Shown here one piece after another: positions 12,396 to 23,860 of a stretch of DNA of 64,000 nucleotides. The translations under genes were made by a program, and so were the position numbers. Below the pieces are notes generated by a model, which was given only the letters and a program-made list of their open reading frames with translations, searched no databases and was not told where the DNA came from. The number at the start of each line of letters is the position of its first letter. Positions within the stretch are counted from its first letter, which is position 1. The DNA comes from Musa acuminata AAA Group. Lineage: Eukaryota; Streptophyta; Magnoliopsida; Zingiberales; Musaceae. The stretch lies in NCBI RefSeq assembly GCF_036884655.1, contig NC_088348.1, positions 25,015,501-25,079,500 on the forward strand, written 5' to 3'.

Positions 12396-13441
12396 GACGG
12401 GGATGTGAACGGGCGCCGTCTAATCCCTTATTCCTCGTTTAGATAGAACGGTGATATAAATGGAGAATCCCATTGAAGATAGGAAATCCATAGATTCTCT
12501 ATATTCTCCTCGTTACTTCATTCTATTTTTATTAAAAATTAATATCGAAATTTATAAATAGTAATATTTAAATATAAATTAACTATAATCAAGTATATTC
12601 AAATATCACCGTAACCAAATATTTACAAAATAAGAAAACATATCAATAATTTTTACCATTAAATATATATTCCAATAAATTTATAAATTAATAATTTTCT
12701 TCATCAATCCCACTAGTCTATTTCTCATGCTCACATATTCATGATGGATTCGACATAAATATCAAAAACATATAAAGTATAAAACGATAAAAACTTAAAA
12801 ATAATTAATATTATTAAAACTAAATTATGTATCAATTATCTCATAATCAACTTTATCCTCTTCAAAGGATGCCCAATATTTTGAATATACTATTAGGCAT
12901 TAACTTATTATATAAGTAAGAATAATTTATAATTAATAGTAAGTAAATAAAAATTAAAATATTCTCACTCAAATTAAAGTTCATACCGTGCATTTTATTG
13001 TACAACCAATTTTGAGAACACATTAAAGCTTATAGTGTGTACTTGTAAGAAGTCTACGAGTATGTTGACTTAAAAACCTACCACCAATGCTTAAGGCAAG
13101 CTCAAATGTAACGATAGATATTGGAATGGATAAAATATCTCTATTGCAACATAGGGTACCTAATCTTAGTCATTTTCCACCATACAAGGATATCAAAATC
13201 AAGAGAGATTTACTTGCATAACTCTATTTGGCATTATCATTAGACATGGAACTATTAAAGTTTAACAAAATATCAATATTTTCTTCCATCTAATTTGAAA
13301 AAACTAATTGATCTATGAAAACGAGAAGATCTTTCTCTTATTAATTTTTTTTCTAATATTCCCTCACCAAATCATAATAAATCCTTTGTGTTCCACTAAT
13401 TTCAAAAGATGAATCAACGTGATAAATCTTTGGAAAATAGT
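12396..13441. other. Intergenic, AT-rich; no gene seen
   Basis: Low-complexity AT-rich DNA between the eIF4B promoter and the SIRE-like 3' LTR. No ORF or RNA gene is supported. The last 5 bp before the LTR are AATAG; the matching target copy has been lost at the truncated right end of the element. Confidence 0.6.
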
Positions 13442-14673
13442 GTTAGGATTAAGAGCGATATTAGGGGGGGTGAATTAGTACAGCGGAAAACTTTCACGAT
13501 TTCAGAAAATTATTCGTTTCGTTTAAAACCGATTCCGATGAAAATGGTTTCGATTCAATTTGTTTCGGAGAGGAGTTGAACTTTCAAGCTTTCGTAAAGT
13601 AAATTACACAAATGAAAAGCAAATCGGAATTTAGAGTGGTTCGGTCAAGATGACCTATATCCACTTTCGGATTCCTCTTCCGACGAGGTCTCCGGTGTCT
13701 ATTAAAGGCCTTCCTTCAATAGGTAAAGACCGAATACCTCTTTATAGCACTTTTTCATTTTCTCGGGTTTAAGAGAGAACCCTTACAAGTCTCACACCTC
13801 TCTTGAATGATCTCAAAATTTAAAAAGGGAGGAGGAGGACTCTAACACTTATTTACAACACTTTTACACCCCAATAACTCAAGATTATAATCACACTTCG
13901 GTGTCTTTTCATGCTAAAAAGGGTGGGGTATTTATAGGCCCCAATGACTTTCAAAAATGGAGCCAAAAAGTGTCTCATCATGGATTTTCGGGATACTAGC
14001 GGTACCACCGCCATTATTGGGCGGTACCACCGCTTGACACCTGACACTTAGCGATACTATCGCTCAGTCTGGGCGGTACCACCGCCTGATAGGGGCGGTG
14101 CCACCGTTAGCAACAATAACTACCGGCGGTACTATCGCCCAGTCTAGGCGGTACCACCACCCAGACCACCTGGGGTGCTGCTTTCTAGGCGGTGCCACCG
14201 TCAGCCAGGAATTCAGCATCCTGGTTGTGCCTTGACTCTGGCCCAACCCAACCCAACTCTGAGCCCAATTGGCCCCTAACAGAGTTGATGGGATTACCTC
14301 CCAAATCAATTCTAATTATCATTCTAACTACGATTAAGGCAAGCATGGTCCGATACGTCGATTTTTCACTCGGCGATCTTCCGGTAAACTTTTCAGCGAG
14401 TCTTCTGGCAAGCTTCCAACAAACTCCCGACTAACTCTCGGCTAGTCTTCTGGCGATCTTCCGACGAGCTTTCGGTGAGTCTTCCAACGTGCTTCCAATG
14501 ATCTCACGATGAACTCTCGGCGAGCTCCCGGTATATCATCTGAGTCTTCGACTCCGGCTCATCATCTGCTTTACACCTTACTGCTATCGTAGTTAATCTT
14601 GCACACTTATCTCAACACATGGATTAGATCAAATAATTTACCAATTGATTTCATCATCAAAATCTGAGATTCA
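13442..14673 (-). repeat. 3' LTR of the SIRE-like element
   Basis: The left edge TGTTAGGATT is the complement of the family LTR end (TCCTAACA). The right edge TGAATCTCAG (minus) follows a polypurine tract. It matches 34899-35692 over the first 800 bp. It contains a TATA box (minus CCTATAAATACC near 13927-13938) and an array of GGCGGTACCACCGC-type units at about 13995-14165. Confidence 0.85.
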
Positions 14674-15239
14674 ATAATCTCCCCATTTTTTATGATGACA
14701 ACCAATTGGTGATGGAGTTAATCTTAACTCCCCCTATCTATATGCAATAATTAAGAAAAGACACTCTTGAATTCAACGCCTTTGAATTCAAGCATTAAAT
14801 TGATAATTTAGACTTATTATCATCATGCACATCATGATTTACCAAATTTAAAGATGATACCACGTATTCGTCGATAGAAATGATGTCAAAGACATGAAAT
14901 CCATTTTCGAGTCAAAATCACATAAATTTTCAGCATCAAAGCAAGCATGATATTAATAGAAATTTTCAACATCAAGATAAGCATGATATCATACTCATCA
15001 AATAGATAACATGGAAATCAAAGCAACGAATTGTAATCATCAAAGTAAGTAGCATTTTAAGTTTACAACATCAAGGTAAACAACATAGGATTACAACATC
15101 AAAGTAAGCAGAATAAAAGAAGGGAATTTCATCTATTTCTCCCCCTTTGTCATCAGCAAAAAGTCACAATTAATTATTCAGGTGGTGGCCAATCAAAATG
15201 TCTAAACAAGGTATTGAGTTGCTGATGAATCTACTACAT
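14674..15239 (-). other. Polypurine tract and 3' spacer of the SIRE-like element
   Basis: The minus strand reads AAAAATGGGGAGAT next to the LTR start, a polypurine tract. The rest is non-coding AT-rich spacer with short repeated phrases such as CATCAAAGCAAGCATGAT. No gene seen. Confidence 0.7.
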
Positions 15240-16327
15240 CTAAGTCAAAATTTGATCTTGGCATTGTTCAAGTCGATCTTGATGTTGTTCAAATCGATCC
15301 ATTTGAGTCCCTATATCGTCGATAGATGAGGGAGGTGCTTGCTCTACTAAAGGTGATTCCTCAAAGGGACTAGTTGGAGGAGATAGATTACCCTTAAAAA
15401 TTGGTGTTTCAGGTTCTGGTTCTGGTTGGAGGGGATCAGTCCTTCTAGACAGTCTAGTCCATATATCATTTCTGAATTGACATCTCATCCGTCGAAGTAA
15501 ATTTCTATTTATGATACTAAATCTGTCTAGTTTTATAACTTCTTCGTCAGGTGGAATGGCAATATCATAGGCATGGAGTAATCTTGTGATTAAGCTACTA
15601 TATAGAAGCAGTATGTCATTTTTTGATAGTTTAATCATGTTTTGTTGGATTAGGTAACCAAAATAATTGTTATGTCCCTTCATAATCCAATACATGGTAC
15701 CTAATTTCATTTGGCTTACTTCATCATGATGATATTGCTTTGGGAGAATGATACTTATCAGGATGTGCTGAAGTATTTTGGTGCTTAAAGGTAGTAAATG
15801 TTCGTAGCTTTTTGGAAGAATCGTTAAGTTAGGATTGCCAAAAATTGTTCCTAAGGCATCAACGTAAGTAGTCCCAACTGTTTATCATCCCATTGTCCTT
15901 TAAAACAACACCCTCTTTCTTTTACCGGAATTCTTATGATATTGCAAATTGATCTATCCGTAATGGGTATATGATGTCCTAATAGATAGGTAGATACCCT
16001 TTCATCTTTATCTACATATAAATTATTATAAAATAGCCTAACAAGTCTAGGATAGATAGATTCACTCATTTGAAGGATTAGGAGAATATCTAGATTAGCA
16101 AACCATTGAATAGGTTCCAAATCACTTAATTCATCTAAAGCATCATATTTACCCATATGAATATGTCTAGACTCTATTGATGGAAATTTTAGGGCATGTT
16201 GATTAGAATCAAAAAGTAGGGAGTCATAATTTTCATCTAATCTCCTTTTCTCTTTGTCCCTAGAGGATCTTCTAGAAGTCATGAGACTAAACACATAAAT
16301 GATGAGAGAACTACACATAAGAGGCAA
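15240..16327 (-). pseudogene. Extra post-pol ORF of the SIRE-like element (putative plant transposon protein domain), frameshifted
   Basis: Two frames, 16327-15851 and the frame ending at 15240, join across a single frameshift near 15865-15875: the first frame ends after DDKQLG, and the second resumes with TYVDALG. Together they would give about 360 residues. The middle resembles the domain often found in plant retroelement ORFs (a 'putative plant transposon protein' type): YPRLVRLFYNNLYVDKDE, IRIPVKERG, LPKSYEHLLPLS, LGTMYWIMKGHNNYFGYLI. The start MPLMCSSLIIYVF may not be the true start. SIRE elements carry an ORF here that has been called env-like. I see no convincing fusion peptide and no membrane-anchor pair, so I do not call it env. 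The C-terminal part is Pro/Glu-rich, then Gln-rich. Confidence 0.65.
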
Positions 16328-16960
16328 GATCTATTAATAAATTGAGAGAAGAGGTTTGAGAATTACCTTTGCAGTAATCTTCTTGAAAGGTTGAGATTGA
16401 TCATTGAATTTAAAGAAGAGGAGGGTTTCCTTGAGTTTCTAGAGGAGGATCAAGGAGAATGAGGGGTGGAGAGGTGTTTAGAGGTGTGAGGAAGGAATGT
16501 AGGAGGGCTTGGGGTCGGTTCTACTGTCGGCCCTAAGTGCCTTTTTATAGGGCAGAGGTTGCGGGCGATGGCACCACTAGCTGGGCGGTGCTACCACCTG
16601 CCACCCATGACAACTAACAGTGCCACCGCCTACATGCAGTGAGCACTACTCACATTGGTGTGTGGTGCTATCACAGGTGATTTCAATTTTCCAAGATTTT
16701 TATTGTTGTGAAGCACATAACCTTATTTGCTTCATCATGTAAAATTTGCATCATAAGAGGAGAAGGTTCGTATTGAAGATTGTACGTTCATGATTCATCA
16801 TATAAAATGTATACCATACTCAAACATTGTATATAACTCATAAAAAAAAATACATACTGTAATTTCATGATTCACGATATAAAATTTGTATGCAAGCATC
16901 GTAACAACTCATATGGAAAAATGCATATGGCTCATTGTGTATACTATAAGATCATGATTC
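16328..16960 (-). other. Spacer between pol and the extra ORF
   Basis: Non-coding. At about 16560-16665 it has degenerate units such as GGGCGGTGCTACCACC, echoing the GGCGGTACCACCGC array of the LTRs. Confidence 0.55.
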
Positions 16961-18471
16961 AGGTGAGTGATCAAGAAAGTCTGAAATTAAAAATTTAACA
17001 AATTCATGAGTTCGGACAATTAACATCCCTAATTTCCTTCTAATGAAATCAAATTGTTATTCATTTAAGGGTTTTGTAAAGATATCGGCTAATTGATGTT
17101 TCGTATCAATAAACTCTAATATTACATTATGATTATTAACAAGATCTCGTATACAGTGATGCCTAATGTCAATGTGTTTAGTTCTAGAGTGTTGAATAGG
17201 ATTTTTAGCCAAGCATATTGCACTAGTGTTGTCACACTTTATAGGTATATTTTTTTATGTCAATTTCATAATCCTTTAAAGTGTTTTTCATCCATATAAC
17301 TTGAGCACAGCATGCACCTGCAGCTATGTACTCAGCTTCGGTTGTAGATAATGTAATCGAGTTTTGTTTCTTGGAAGATTAAGAAACGAGTGCGTGTCCA
17401 AAAATTGACACGTTTCGGTTGTGCTTTTTCTATCTAAACTACATCCAGCAAAATCCGCATTAGCATAACCAAGCAATTCAAAATTCTTAGATTTAGGATA
17501 CCATAATCCTAGTTTAGGAGTTCCTTTTAAGTATTTAAATATCCTGTTAATAGCTTTTAAATGAAATTACTTAGGGTTAGATTGAAATCTAGCATAAAGT
17601 CCTATGCTAAACATGATGTCTGGTCTAGTTGCGGTGAGGTAAAGCAAACTACCTATCATACCCCTATAAACTTTTTGATCAAAGCTTTCTCCACTTTCGT
17701 TAATGTCTAACTTAGTGGAGGTACTCATAGGAGTATTGATAACTTTTGAACTATCAATGTTAAATATTTTTAGCAAGTCTAAAACATGTTTTGTTTGATT
17801 AAGAAAAATATCATTGCTAAGTTGTTTAATTTGTAAGCCTAAAAATAAGGTTAGTTCCCCCATTAGGCTCATTTCAAATTCTAGACTCATGTTTTTGGCA
17901 AATGATTCACATGAGGATTCATTTGTAGAATAAAAAATAATGTCATCAACATAAATTTAAATAATAAAAAAATTATTTTTAAAATTTTTAATAAATAATG
18001 TAATATCGACCTTGCCTTTAGAGAAATTATTATGAATTAGAAATGAGTTAAGTCTCTCATACCAAGCCCTTGGGGCTTGTTTTAATCTATAGAGAGCTTT
18101 TGTCAATTCAAACACATGATTAGGAAAATTATCATTCTAAAATCCGGGAGATAAAGCAATTAAGAAAAGCACTTTTAATATCCATTTGAAATAACTTAAA
18201 ATTATTACTACTAGCATAGGCAAGAAGCATCATTATGCCTTCTAATCGTGTCACAAGAGCGAAGGTTTCTTCATAATCGATACCTTCTTCTTGGTTGAAA
18301 TCTTTAGCCACTAATCTAGCCTTGTTTTGAACCACGATACCAAATTCATCTTGCTTGTTTCTAAAGACTCATTTAGTACCAATAACTAAATGGTCATTTG
18401 GTCTAGGAACAAACTTCCACACTTCATTTCTCTCAAATTGATTCAATTCTTTTTGCATTGTGATGACCCAT
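16961..18471 (-). pseudogene. SIRE-like RT (C-terminal part) and RNase H, degenerate
   Basis: Conceptual minus-strand translation gives RT motifs ARLVAKDFNQEEGIDYEETF and FKLFQMDIKSAFLN (about 18330-18140), the catalytic IYVDDII (about 17935-17955), then LTLFLGLQIKQ, IGSLLYLTATRPDIMFS, and RNase H hallmarks such as GYANADFAGC and TKHIDIRHH...DIFTKPLNE. Several stops and frameshifts interrupt it. The upstream half lies across the Gypsy insertion at 23861-25625: the reading frame passes from EAMKDDSW to the RT start when the insertion and one TSD copy are skipped. Confidence 0.85.
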
Positions 18472-18865
18472 TGTTAGGACTCTAGCTTGGAGAGTCCTAA
18501 TTGAGAGGGACATTTATGTAAAACCTATCTAAGCTGACCCCTATTAAAGATGTGAAGAGGCCGGCTAGGGTTAGGAGGTTGTTACTTAGAGCACAATTAG
18601 AAGTTGTAAAGGAATAGGAGTCTTGAGTACGAGTCCTATTAGGAGTTGGTTAGAAATAGGAGTCTTGAGTAGAAGTCCTATTAGGAGTTAGGGTTTAGAA
18701 GCCCTATAAATAGTCATGTAATCCTCCTTTTTTCATAAGCAATAGATGAATCTTTTCTGTAGCCTTTGAGCAACAACTTGGATGGAGGAAACCCTATAGA
18801 GTTCTAAGGAGGCCGATCCCCTAAAGAGATCAACCCCAAGTTTAGAATCTGCAAGGGTTCTAATA
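18472..18865 (+). repeat. 5' LTR of the Gypsy element
   Basis: Begins TGTTAGGACTCTAGCTTGGA and ends GGGTTCTAATA (the CA end mutated to TA). A TATA box candidate is CCCTATAAATAG near 18703-18714. Confidence 0.88.
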
Positions 18866-18867
18866 TC

Positions 18868-18879
18868 TGGTATTAGAGC
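18868..18879 (+). other. Primer-binding site of the Gypsy element
   Basis: TGGTATTAGAGC, one base off the tRNA-iMet complement TGGTATCAGAGC, 2 bp after the LTR. Confidence 0.8.
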
Positions 18880-20131
18880 AGTGTTCTTGGCATCTCGCTA
18901 CCCTTCCCTCCACGGTCGCCCAAAGTAATTCCCACAATTGCTTAAAAGATCATCGCCAAATTCCGCCATTATCTCCACCACCGCAGATCATCCTTTGATC
19001 TCCCCATGAATTGCAACAGGTTCTAATTTCCTACCTTACTGCTGGTGCAATTTAGTTATTCTTATTTGAAAATATAAAAAATAATAATTGTCCCTATATT
19101 ACTGCATAGACTTTTCGTCGTAAAATTTTCATCTCTACGACGAAAGATATATTGTAGAATTTCAGCCGCATAGCACAGTTTGTTTGATCTTACTACTATA
19201 TTTTTTCTATCCAAATCTCTATGAATTTTTTATAATAGTTTTGACACTTCCTAGCAGCAAATTTTCATTTAGTTTTATTAAAAAATTCTTAATATAAACC
19301 ATTGATCTTTTATGCCTAATCTGTTATACTTGAAAATCTGCACTGTAAAATTTCAACCGCATAGCATTATTTTTTTTTATCTTGATACTATGTTTTTTCT
19401 GTCCAAATCTCTACAAAATTTTTATGATAACTTTGACACTTCATAACAGTAGATTTTCCTTTGGTTTCATCAAATAATTCTCAATATAAACCACTTATCT
19501 TTTACGTCCAATCTACTACACTTAAAAATCTGTGCTGCAAAAATTTTAGCCGCATATTGCTGCCTTAACCCATCTATTTGCAATCTTTTTTGAATGAAAT
19601 TTTTTGTACACTTCATAGATCATCTTGGCTTCCATCTAAGATTGATCTATTGAGAAATTCATCTCTAAAAACAATTTTGTGTTGCTGTAAATTTTCGTCG
19701 TAAACCACTAAAATTTTTTGACGAGAATTCTACTATCGCAACTTGCACCAATTTTTTTGCTGTTACTGCCGAAATTTTCTTAATTAAATCGGACATCCTT
19801 GCTGTCATATAAACTGTAATTTTACTATTAATTCCCTCCTCAAATCTCTCAAGTTTTTTGTGAAAATTTCATCGAGAAACCGCTGTTTCTTCGACGACAA
19901 TTCTGTTCTTACAAGACAGTACATACTTGCTGCAACTTCCACTGATTTCTATCAAATCTTTGCTGCCATCTACCACAGATCCAAAACTTTCATCCATAGC
20001 CCTAAAACTCTACTAAACCAGACCCTCAAACTGCACCCAAAACAGCAACAAAATAAGCCTAAACTGCAACCTACATCCACCAATCCACCAATTAACCAAC
20101 CCTTTCGACCATCACTTCTCTCAACCTATAT
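18880..20131 (+). other. Leader of the Gypsy element with internal degenerate repeats
   Basis: Non-coding. The phrase around CCGCATAGCA...TTTTTTCT(A/G)TCCAAATCTCTA occurs near 19165-19230 and 19358-19418, and weaker again near 19550, suggesting a decayed tandem unit of about 190 bp. Confidence 0.6.
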
Positions 20132-21233
20132 ATGCCTTTAACCCAACAACAAAAGAGAGATCTTAATATCACAGATTTGGAGGCATATACTATGGTATCT
20201 AAGAAGGCAATCAATGCTAAATTCGAAGCCTTGGAGGCGCGAATGGAGGATAAGATTCAGACTCTCTTTACCGAACTCGGTTTGGGCCGACCACTAAGCC
20301 CGAAGAAATCACATCAAGGAGAGAGCTCTAAACAATCATATCAAGCCCAAAGAGATAACTTCCAAGGGAGGGGAGGCTCTATGACCGAAATCACATCAAG
20401 GAGAGAGCTCTAAACAATCGTATCAAGCCCAAAGAGATAACTTCCAAGGGAGGGGAGGCTCTATGACCGACCCCAACTATCCACACATGAGAGTGGACTT
20501 CCTTAGATGGGAAGAAGAAGACCCGATTGGTTGGATCTCGTGCGCGGAGCGATATTTTTGGTACCACAAAATCGCGGATGCATCTATGGTAAAAATTATA
20601 GCTATACAACTTGAAGGGGATGCCATACAATGGTTTGACTGGTTTGAACATACTCATGGAGTCCTCTCATGGCGATAATTCAAAGAATGACTGCTGATCC
20701 GCTTCGGACCATCCAATTACGAAAACATTGACGGGCAACTAGCAAAGATCCGACAAACCTCCATCTTTCAGGAGTACCAAACCAGGTTTGAAAGGTTATC
20801 TAATCAAACTCATGATTGATCTCAAAAATAGCTATTTGGGACTTTCATTGAGGGCTTGAAGCTGGAGATTCGGGGAGAAGTTAAAGCGCGATAACCTTAC
20901 ACGCTTATGGCAGCCATTTCTTTCGCACGACATCAAGAGGAGCGATTGAACCATAAAGCTTGGACGACTAGGATCACTCCTCAACCTGCAATACTGAAGC
21001 CCTTAGCCCCCCCTACTATCGACCGAATCCCAGAACCAAAGAGGTTGACAAGAGAAGAGCTTCGGGAGCGATATGCAAAGGGGTTATGTTGGCATTGCGA
21101 CGTGTCGTGGAGCCGTGAGCATCACTGTAGTAAAGGGAGACTTCGTATGATTAAACCAATAGAAGAAGAGGTCATTGAACATCCAGAAGAGAGCCTTGAA
21201 TATGAAGAAGAAGATGTAGAAGAAGAGCCATAA
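20132..21233 (+). pseudogene. Gypsy gag with knuckle remnant, frameshifted by a tandem duplication
   Basis: The frame opens MPLTQQQKRDLNITDLEAYT and continues through a coiled region. An 82-bp tandem duplication (about 20305-20386 repeated at 20387-20468) then shifts the frame, 82 not being a multiple of 3. The second part has the retrotransposon gag core: DPIGWISCAERYFWYHK, VKIIAIQLEGDAIQWFDW, and a stop-interrupted FGPSNYENIDGQLAKI...FQEYQTRFERLS. The C-terminal piece (20907-21233) has YAKGLCWHCDVSWSREHHC, a degraded CCHC knuckle, and an acidic tail. Confidence 0.85.
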
Positions 21234-22620
21234 CCGACCGAAGTTACGGTACATGCACTAGTCGGCTACTCAAACCCATAAACGATGAAAGTTGGAGGCC
21301 TTCTCAAATAATAACCGATCACTGTTCTCATCAACACGGGTAGTACTAATAACTTCTTAAATAGTAAGGTTACTGTTCGGATGACCTTACCTATCGAGAA
21401 TTACAGCAGGTTTGACGTTAAGGTCACCGACGGATGGATTTTGAAGTATGATCGTAGGCGCCAGCGAGTGAAACTATTGCTGCAGGACCAAGAGATAATT
21501 GCATATTTCTTCCTCCTCCCTCTTGATGATCATGAGGCCATGCTCAGAATTAAATGGTTGATGACATTATGTGATATTTCTTGGAATTTTATGAAACTAA
21601 TTATGAAATTTTACAGTAAGGAGAAACAGGTGATACTGCACAGGAAACGTGGGGGCGATGTAACGACGATTTGTATACAATAATGGAGAAGGTTTTACAT
21701 AAAGCATGCAGTAGCTTTTTGATAAAACTTGAGCAGCAAACTAAGGGAGAGCCAACAGAATTTGAAGATCCAAATCTACTTCCTTTGCTTACAGAATTTT
21801 TAGATATATTTGACGAACCGCGCAACCTACCTCTTACCCGTCGGCATGATTATTATATAATGATTCTTTAAGGCAAATCTCCAGCAAATACTCAGTCATA
21901 TCAGTATCCACATCTCCAGAAGGATGAAATAGAAAGGATTGTAAAAAAGATGCTCGAAATAGGAGTTATTCAGTCAAGTTGTAGCCCCTACTCTTCACCG
22001 GTGCTCCTCGCACGAAAGAAGGATGAAACATGGTGATTGTGTGTTGATTACCGAGCTCTCAATGGCATAACTGCCAAGGACAAATACCCTATTCCAATAA
22101 TAGATGAATTGCTAGATGAAAGGGAGCACAAATCTTCACAAAGCTAGACTTTTGATCCAGGTATCATCAAATACGAGTGTGCGAAGAAGACATACCGAAA
22201 ACCATCTTTTGAACACATAACAACCACTACGAATTTTTGCTTTCTTCAATAGAAGGTGGAATATCTTGGGCATATCATATCAGAGGAAGGTGTGGCAGTG
22301 GACCCCTTCAAAATTGGAGCAATACAAAACTGACCGATCCCGAGGAATATAAAATTGCTACATAGCTTTCTGGGTTTAACAGACTACTACCGCAAGTTCG
22401 TGAAAAACTATGGAAAGATCAGTGCACCACTTACTTCCTTACTAAAAAAAGATGTCTTCCAATCATCGGACAAAGCCTCTGCTGCCTTCGACAAACTTAA
22501 GGCAGCCATGATGATGACTCTGGTGCTAGCACTACTAGATTTCAATCGACCCTTCATTATTGAGGTCGACGTATCTGGAGTCAGAATTGGAGCCATTCTC
22601 ATGCAAGATAATTGACCACT
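21234..22620 (+). pseudogene. Gypsy protease and reverse transcriptase remnants
   Basis: The aspartic protease motif appears as VLINTGSTNNFL (D changed to N in DTGST). RT follows: [52 protein letters not shown]. The central RT, including the FxDD box, seems lost in a deletion near 22130-22260. The connection then resumes with FLGLTDYYRKFVKNYGKISA and the start of the RNase H domain FIIEVDVSGVRIGAILMQD. Confidence 0.82.
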
Positions 22621-23466
22621 CGCATACACTAGTAAGGCATTGTCTCCCTCCCATCAAAATATGTCAACATATGATAAGGAGATGCTCGCCATTGTGCACG
22701 TAGTAACGAGGTGAAGACCCTACTTGATCAATCGATGATTTCAAATTAAAACCGACCATAAAAGCCTCAAGTATTTTTTGGAACAAAAGATATCATCCCC
22801 TGAGCAGCAAAAATGGGTAACAAAACTTCTTGGATTTGATTATGAAATAACTTACAAAAAGGGGAAAGAGAATGTTGTTGCATATGCGCTTTCGCAGCTA
22901 CCAAAGCAAGCTGAATTTTCGACCATTTCATTTCCAACCAGCGACTTCCTTGAGGATATTAAGATGGAATGACAGGAAGATTCGGAGACCAGTAAGATCA
23001 TAAAAAAATTAGAGAAAGTACCAAGCTCCGTGGCTCATTACAATTGGGACTCAAAAGAATTATGCTATAAGGGACGCATTGTGCTTGTGACAAATTCTAC
23101 TTGCATCTTCAAGAGCAGGTTTTGGACAAAGTTATTCCATATACAGGGTACTAAATTAAAAAGGAGTACGGCATATCACCCACAAACCAATAGCTAGACG
23201 GAAGTTGTAAATAGGTGCTTGGAAACAACCTAAAGCCACCCACCAAATATGACTACCCAAAGAGAACTCCAAACCCAGCCAAGTACCATTATTGATCGAT
23301 AGATTATGACTCGACGACAACGACCCACTAATGAAGTGCTAATACAGTGGGTGAACCTACCAATAGAAGATGCCACTTGGGAGAACTATGATGACTTGAA
23401 GATCAAATTCCCAGAATTCATGAATCATCAGCCTCGAGGACAAGGCTGATTTGAAGAGGGTGGGTC
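22621..23466 (+). pseudogene. Gypsy RNase H, truncated integrase and chromodomain-like tail
   Basis: Conceptual translation shows STYDKEMLAIVHVV and KTDHKSLKYFLEQK (RNase H), GFDYEITYKKGKENVVAYAL, then an integrase fragment with GTKLKRSTAYHPQTN. Most of the catalytic core is missing between about 23100 and 23150. The last part, VLIQWVNLPIEDATWENYDDL then FPEF, resembles a chromodomain, which places the element among chromoviruses. Confidence 0.8.
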
Positions 23467-23860
23467 TGTTAGGACTCTAGTTTGGAGAGTCCTAATTGAG
23501 AGGGACATTCATGTAAAACCTACCTAAGCCGACCCCTATTAAAGTGGTGAAGAAGCCAGCTAGGGTTAGGAGGTTGTTTCTTAGAGAAAAATTAGGAGTT
23601 GTAAAGGAATATGAGTCTTAAGTAGGAGTCGTATTAGGAGTTGGTTAGAAGTAGGAGTCTTGAGTAGGAGTCCTATTAGGAGTTAGGGTTTAGAAGCCCT
23701 ATAAATAATCATGTATTCCTCCTCTTTTCATAAGCAATAAATGAATCTTTTCTGTAGCTTTTGAGCAGCAACTTGGAGGGAGGAACCCCTATAGAGTTCC
23801 AAGGAGGCCGATCCCCTAAAGAGATCAACCCCAAGTTTAGAATTTGCAAGGGTTCTAACA
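23467..23860 (+). repeat. 3' LTR of the Gypsy element
   Basis: Copy of 18472-18865 with the same length. It keeps the TG...CA ends (TGTTAGGACT ... GGTTCTAACA) and is followed by the second CCCAT target copy. Confidence 0.88.

Larger units (their letters stand above)
18472..23860 (+). mobile_element. Ty3-gypsy chromovirus-like element, degenerate, inserted in the SIRE-like RT
   Basis: Two 394-bp LTRs (18472-18865, 23467-23860) are flanked by CCCAT on both sides (18467-18471 and 23861-23865), a perfect 5-bp target duplication. A tRNA-Met-type PBS follows the 5' LTR. Order is gag with CCHC-like knuckle, retropepsin, RT, RNase H, truncated integrase and a chromodomain-like tail, which is the Gypsy/chromovirus order. 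The total of 5.39 kb is short. RT and integrase have internal deletions and many stops. It is non-autonomous. The LTRs are clearly diverged, at several percent. Confidence 0.9.

Noticed and set aside
15240..16327. Calling the extra SIRE ORF an envelope gene
   Set aside because: No clear signal peptide plus C-terminal anchor, no cleavage motif; the resemblance is to a plant transposon-associated domain.
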